Origin: Candidatus Izemoplasmatales bacterium
GTDB lineage: Bacteria; Bacillota_I; Bacilli_A; Izemoplasmatales; Hujiaoplasmataceae
Assembly (NCBI GenBank): GCA_028691335.1
Contig: JAQUZK010000060.1
Span: 1-7,599 of the forward strand
DNA: 7,599 nt
Direction of reading: 5' to 3'
Shown: piece after piece, positions 5,221-7,599 of the stretch
Layout: the number at the start of each line of letters is the position of its first letter
How positions within the stretch are numbered: position 1 is the first letter of the stretch
The notes under the pieces: generated by a model
What the model was told of the DNA's origin: nothing
Seen by the model: the letters and a program-made list of their open reading frames with translations, nothing else
The model's database searches: none
Translations under genes and position numbers: made by a program

Positions 5221-7299
5221 CTATTTGTGTTCTTCGTTATACTTTTTTTGCTCTTCTACTATTTTATCAATTAGATTTCCAGGAACTTCTTCATATCTTA
5301 CAAATTCTCTTGAGAAAGTACCAGATCCTTGAGTCATAGCTTTCAAGTCAATCGTATATTTTGTAATTTCAGATTCAGGCGCTTCAGCTACAACTTTTTG
5401 ATATCCTTCAACAGCTGGTTCCATTCCCAAAACTCTACCTCTACGTTTGTTGATATCACCAAGTACATCACCTAAATATTCATCTTTAATTGTAATTTCT
5501 AACTTGAAAATTGGTTCAAGAATTGTTGGTTTTGCAGTTTTACAAGCTTCTTTAAACGCAATGGAGGCAGCCATTTTAAATGCTAATTCATTTGAATCAA
5601 CTGCATGGTACTTACCATCAGTTAAAACACCTTTTACTCCAATAACAGGGAATCCGGCAAGAACACCATGTTCAAGAGTTTCTTGTAAACCTTTGTCCAC
5701 TGCTGGAAAATATCCTCTTGGAACAGCTCCACCAAATATTTCTTCAGCGAATTCGTAATCTGCTTTTGGATTCGGTTCAAATCTCATTACAACAACACCG
5801 TAATATCCAGAACCTCCAGATTGCTTAATATATCTACCTTCTGCTGTAGCGGTTTGTTTAATTGTTTCTCTATAAACGATTCTTTGATCTTCTGTTTGTA
5901 AAGCAACTTTAAACATATTTTTCATCTTATCAATTATATATCCTAGATGAATCATTCCCTGACCACCAATTAACAATTGGGAAGTTTCTTTGTTTCTAAC
6001 AACTTCAATAGTGTTATCTTCAAGCTGTAATCTAGCTAATGCATTTGAAAGTTTATCTTCATCTTTCTTGTTTTCCGGATGAATGGCTACATACATAGTA
6101 GGTGTAGGACAAACTATATGTGGATATACAATAATATTCTTTTTATCAGAAAGTGTAGATCCAGTCTTAACATCCGCAACTTTTGCCATAGCACAAATAT
6201 CTCCAGCGTGAAAAACATCCATCGGAATTTGAGTTTTACCTAAAAGGGTAAATAACTGAGATGCTTTTTCAGTGCTTTCTTTATTAGAAATGTATACTTC
6301 TTGATCTTTTTGTAAAGTCCCTGATTTAATTTGCATAATATTAATCGTTCCAACAAATGGGTCTATTAATGTTTTAAATACAAAAGCAGAGAAAGGTTCT
6401 TCATCTTTAAAACTTCTTTGGATATCAACGCCCTTTTCATTTTCCCCAACAGAAGGTTGACCTTCAGCTACAGTTGGAAAATATTGACGAATCATATGTA
6501 GAAGAGTTAGAGTTCCAATATCTTTCAAAGATGAACCTACTATAACTGGCACAGCTTCTCCAGCTAATACTGACTTGTGTAATCCAGAACGGATTTCATC
6601 CATAGTCAATTCTTCGCCTTCGAAATACTTTTCTAATAATTCTTCATCAGATCCAGCTACAGTTTCGATTAAATCTTGTCTTAAAGACTCAACTTTATCC
6701 ATTTTATCTTCATAAATCTCTCCGTCGATACAAGCATTACCATCATAAATTCTAGCTTTTAATTCGACGATATCCGCAAATCCGTTAAATTCATCACTCT
6801 TGCCTAAAGGAAGAGCAAATGGTACAGCTTGTTTACCAAGCTTTGTTCTAATTTCTTCTAAAACTTCATCAAATTTGATATTTTCTTTGTCCATTTTGTT
6901 TAAGAAAATCATCGCTGGTAAATTTCTCTTCTTGATTTCTAACCACATTTTTTCTGTACCTACTTCAACACCACTAGAAGCATCTACAACCAATATTGCA
7001 GCATTAGCCACAGCCATTGAATGAGAAATATCACCAATCATTTCATCCGCTCCTGGAGCGTCTAAAATATTAACTTTTATATCCTTAAATTCCAAAGGAA
7101 GTAAACCAGTGGATAAAGAACTTAGTTTACCTTGTTCTTCTGGAGTATAATCTGATACAGTTGATTTTTTTTCGATACTACCTTTTTTGTCAATCGCTCC
7201 TGAGATAAATGCTAAAGATTCTGATAGTGATGTCTTACCACTACCTAAGTGTCCGAGTAAAATAACGTTTTTCAAAGCATTTGCCTTATATTCATTCAT
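5221..7299 (-). CDS. EF-G-like translational GTPase (EF-G paralogue, EF-G2 type)
   Basis: At 692 residues this has the full five-domain EF-G layout: G domain (about 1-285), domain II (about 300-390), III (395-475), IV (480-600) and V (595-680). Domains IV and V are well kept, with SGGSGYYG (494-501), AVPRGYFPAVDKGLQE (525-540), DSNELAFKMAAS (568-579), GDINKRRGRVLGMEP (614-628) and the TQGSGTFSREF (656-666) stretch. The G domain differs from canonical FusA: the P-loop is GHLGSGKT (16-23) instead of AHIDAGKT, G3 is DAPGA (80-84) in place of DTPGH, and the switch I RGIT reads GKLS (57-60). NKMD (134-137) and GSS (255-257) remain. Such divergence marks the EF-G2-like paralogues found beside a true FusA in several bacteria; their role is less certain (special translocation, recycling or stress). 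No canonical fusA or ribosomal-protein neighbour is here. AAGGAG lies 9 nt before the ATG. Confidence 0.9.
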   Translation of the reverse strand: MNEYKANALKNVILLGHLGSGKTSLSESLAFISGAIDKKGSIEKKSTVSDYTPEEQGKLSSLSTGLLPLEFKDIKVNILDAPGADEMIGDISHSMAVANAAILVVDASSGVEVGTEKMWLEIKKRNLPAMIFLNKMDKENIKFDEVLEEIRTKLGKQAVPFALPLGKSDEFNGFADIVELKARIYDGNACIDGEIYEDKMDKVESLRQDLIETVAGSDEELLEKYFEGEELTMDEIRSGLHKSVLAGEAVPVIVGSSLKDIGTLTLLHMIRQYFPTVAEGQPSVGENEKGVDIQRSFKDEEPFSAFVFKTLIDPFVGTINIMQIKSGTLQKDQEVYISNKESTEKASQLFTLLGKTQIPMDVFHAGDICAMAKVADVKTGSTLSDKKNIIVYPHIVCPTPTMYVAIHPENKKDEDKLSNALARLQLEDNTIEVVRNKETSQLLIGGQGMIHLGYIIDKMKNMFKVALQTEDQRIVYRETIKQTATAEGRYIKQSGGSGYYGVVVMRFEPNPKADYEFAEEIFGGAVPRGYFPAVDKGLQETLEHGVLAGFPVIGVKGVLTDGKYHAVDSNELAFKMAASIAFKEACKTAKPTILEPIFKLEITIKDEYLGDVLGDINKRRGRVLGMEPAVEGYQKVVAEAPESEITKYTIDLKAMTQGSGTFSREFVRYEEVPGNLIDKIVEEQKKYNEEHK

Positions 7300-7318
7300 A
7301 TATTAATTCTCCTTCCGT

Positions 7319-7332
7319 TTAAAACGCTTTCA
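7319..7332 (-). promoter_or_regulatory. cre-like site just downstream of the EF-G-like promoter
   Basis: TGAAAGCGTTTTAA on the minus strand fits 13 of 14 positions of the Bacillota catabolite responsive element TGWAANCGNTNWCA, with the central CG kept. It lies roughly at +3 to +16, where CcpA or another LacI-family protein would block transcription. One short match is suggestive only. Confidence 0.4.
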
Positions 7333-7341
7333 GTCTATTAC

Positions 7342-7350
7342 ATTATATCA
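7342..7350 (-). promoter_or_regulatory. Extended -10 promoter of the EF-G-like gene
   Basis: On the minus strand TGA precedes a perfect TATAAT (7347-7342). The -35 region reads CTTTTC and is poor, which an extended -10 can offset. The start near 7335 gives a leader of about 36 nt. Confidence 0.65.
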
Positions 7351-7402
7351 TAATTGATAAAAAAGAAAAGATTTTAAAACGAGTTTTTTAGTAAGCTTTA
7401 AT

Positions 7403-7555
7403 TGATAAGTCCCTTGACAAAATAAAAACCCTAATGTTTAAATTAGAGTTTAGTTATGTAATTAGTTTTCTTATAAATATTTCTAAGAAAGTAAACATAA
7501 GATATCAATACCTTGATTAACTATTATGTAAACGTAAAATGATAAGTACATTGAC
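7403..7555 (+). repeat. Spaced direct repeat TGATAAGT-N3-TTGAC
   Basis: The 16-base unit occurs at 7403-7418 and 7540-7555 with two differences (CCC against ACA in the middle). Each copy ends in a TTGAC that resembles a -35 box for rightward transcription. The first copy can be paired with an extended TTAAAT (7438-7443) at 18 bases; the second has no good -10. Confidence 0.4.
7420..7450 (-). terminator. Terminator for an unseen minus-strand transcript entering from the right
   Basis: On the minus strand AACTCTAAT (7450-7442) pairs with ATTAGGGTT (7435-7427), with one G-U pair, around a 6-base loop. TTTATTTT follows. It lies upstream of the EF-G-like promoter, so it should end a gene beyond the window edge. 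Confidence 0.6.
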
Positions 7556-7599
7556 TGTCAATAACATTTAAGTTTTGTACATAAATTACCTTAGAAAAA
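7451..7599. other. Right-edge sequence without a recognisable gene
   Basis: No frame of useful length runs through this stretch on either strand. On the minus strand a 24-codon open frame enters from the edge and stops at 7526-7524, too short to identify as the end of a gene. Two small inverted repeats are present: ATTGAC-T-GTCAAT (7550-7562), which includes the TTGAC of the second direct repeat, and TTTCTTA/TAAGAAA (7467-7490). Confidence 0.5.

Noticed and set aside
5447..5758. Plus-strand open frames inside the EF-G-like gene (also 6800-7024)
   Set aside because: They are antisense to conserved EF-G motifs and lack ribosome binding sites; explained as shadows of the real gene.

Overview
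The window is low-GC bacterial DNA read with the standard bacterial code. TGA is used as a stop (membrane gene ending at 1365) and tryptophans are TGG, which argues against Mycoplasma-type code 4. AGGAGG-type ribosome binding sites, sigma-A-like promoters, hairpin-plus-T terminators, tRNAs with encoded CCA and a YtxK-type methylase together suggest a Bacillota/Mycoplasmatota-grade organism (Acholeplasma, Izemoplasma, Haloplasma or Erysipelotrichia-like). This placement is inferred from style and gene families, not from a database match.

Layout, left to right. At 1-849 (minus, cut by the left edge) is a YtxK-like methyltransferase fold protein. A 220-bp divergent intergenic region follows, with two opposing promoters, a 19-bp palindrome on the methylase start and a 26-bp palindrome between the promoters. 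yidD lies at 1070-1333 (plus) and shares a bidirectional terminator with the convergent gene at 1365-3077 (minus). That gene encodes an unrecognised 570-residue membrane protein: six N-terminal helices, a large beta-rich domain predicted outside the cell, and one C-terminal helix. Upstream of it, and possibly co-transcribed, is a standalone GyrI-like ligand-binding domain protein (3159-3647, minus). Next is a four-tRNA operon on the minus strand, transcribed His-Gln-Lys-Leu, with a clear promoter and terminator. It is followed by a DegV-family fatty-acid-binding protein gene (4252-5103, minus) and a full-length EF-G-like translational GTPase with altered G motifs (5221-7299, minus). The last 300 bp hold the GTPase promoter with a cre-like site, a terminator for an unseen minus-strand gene to the right, and a spaced direct repeat.

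Most transcription units are separate, each with its own promoter and terminator, so no multi-gene pathway is evident. The genes are mostly housekeeping: membrane protein insertion, tRNA supply, fatty-acid handling and a translation-factor paralogue. The least explained parts are the 570-residue membrane protein with its GyrI-like neighbour, the methylase that has lost its catalytic motif, and several palindromes on promoters. No CRISPR array, insertion sequence, phage gene or obvious new defence system was seen.
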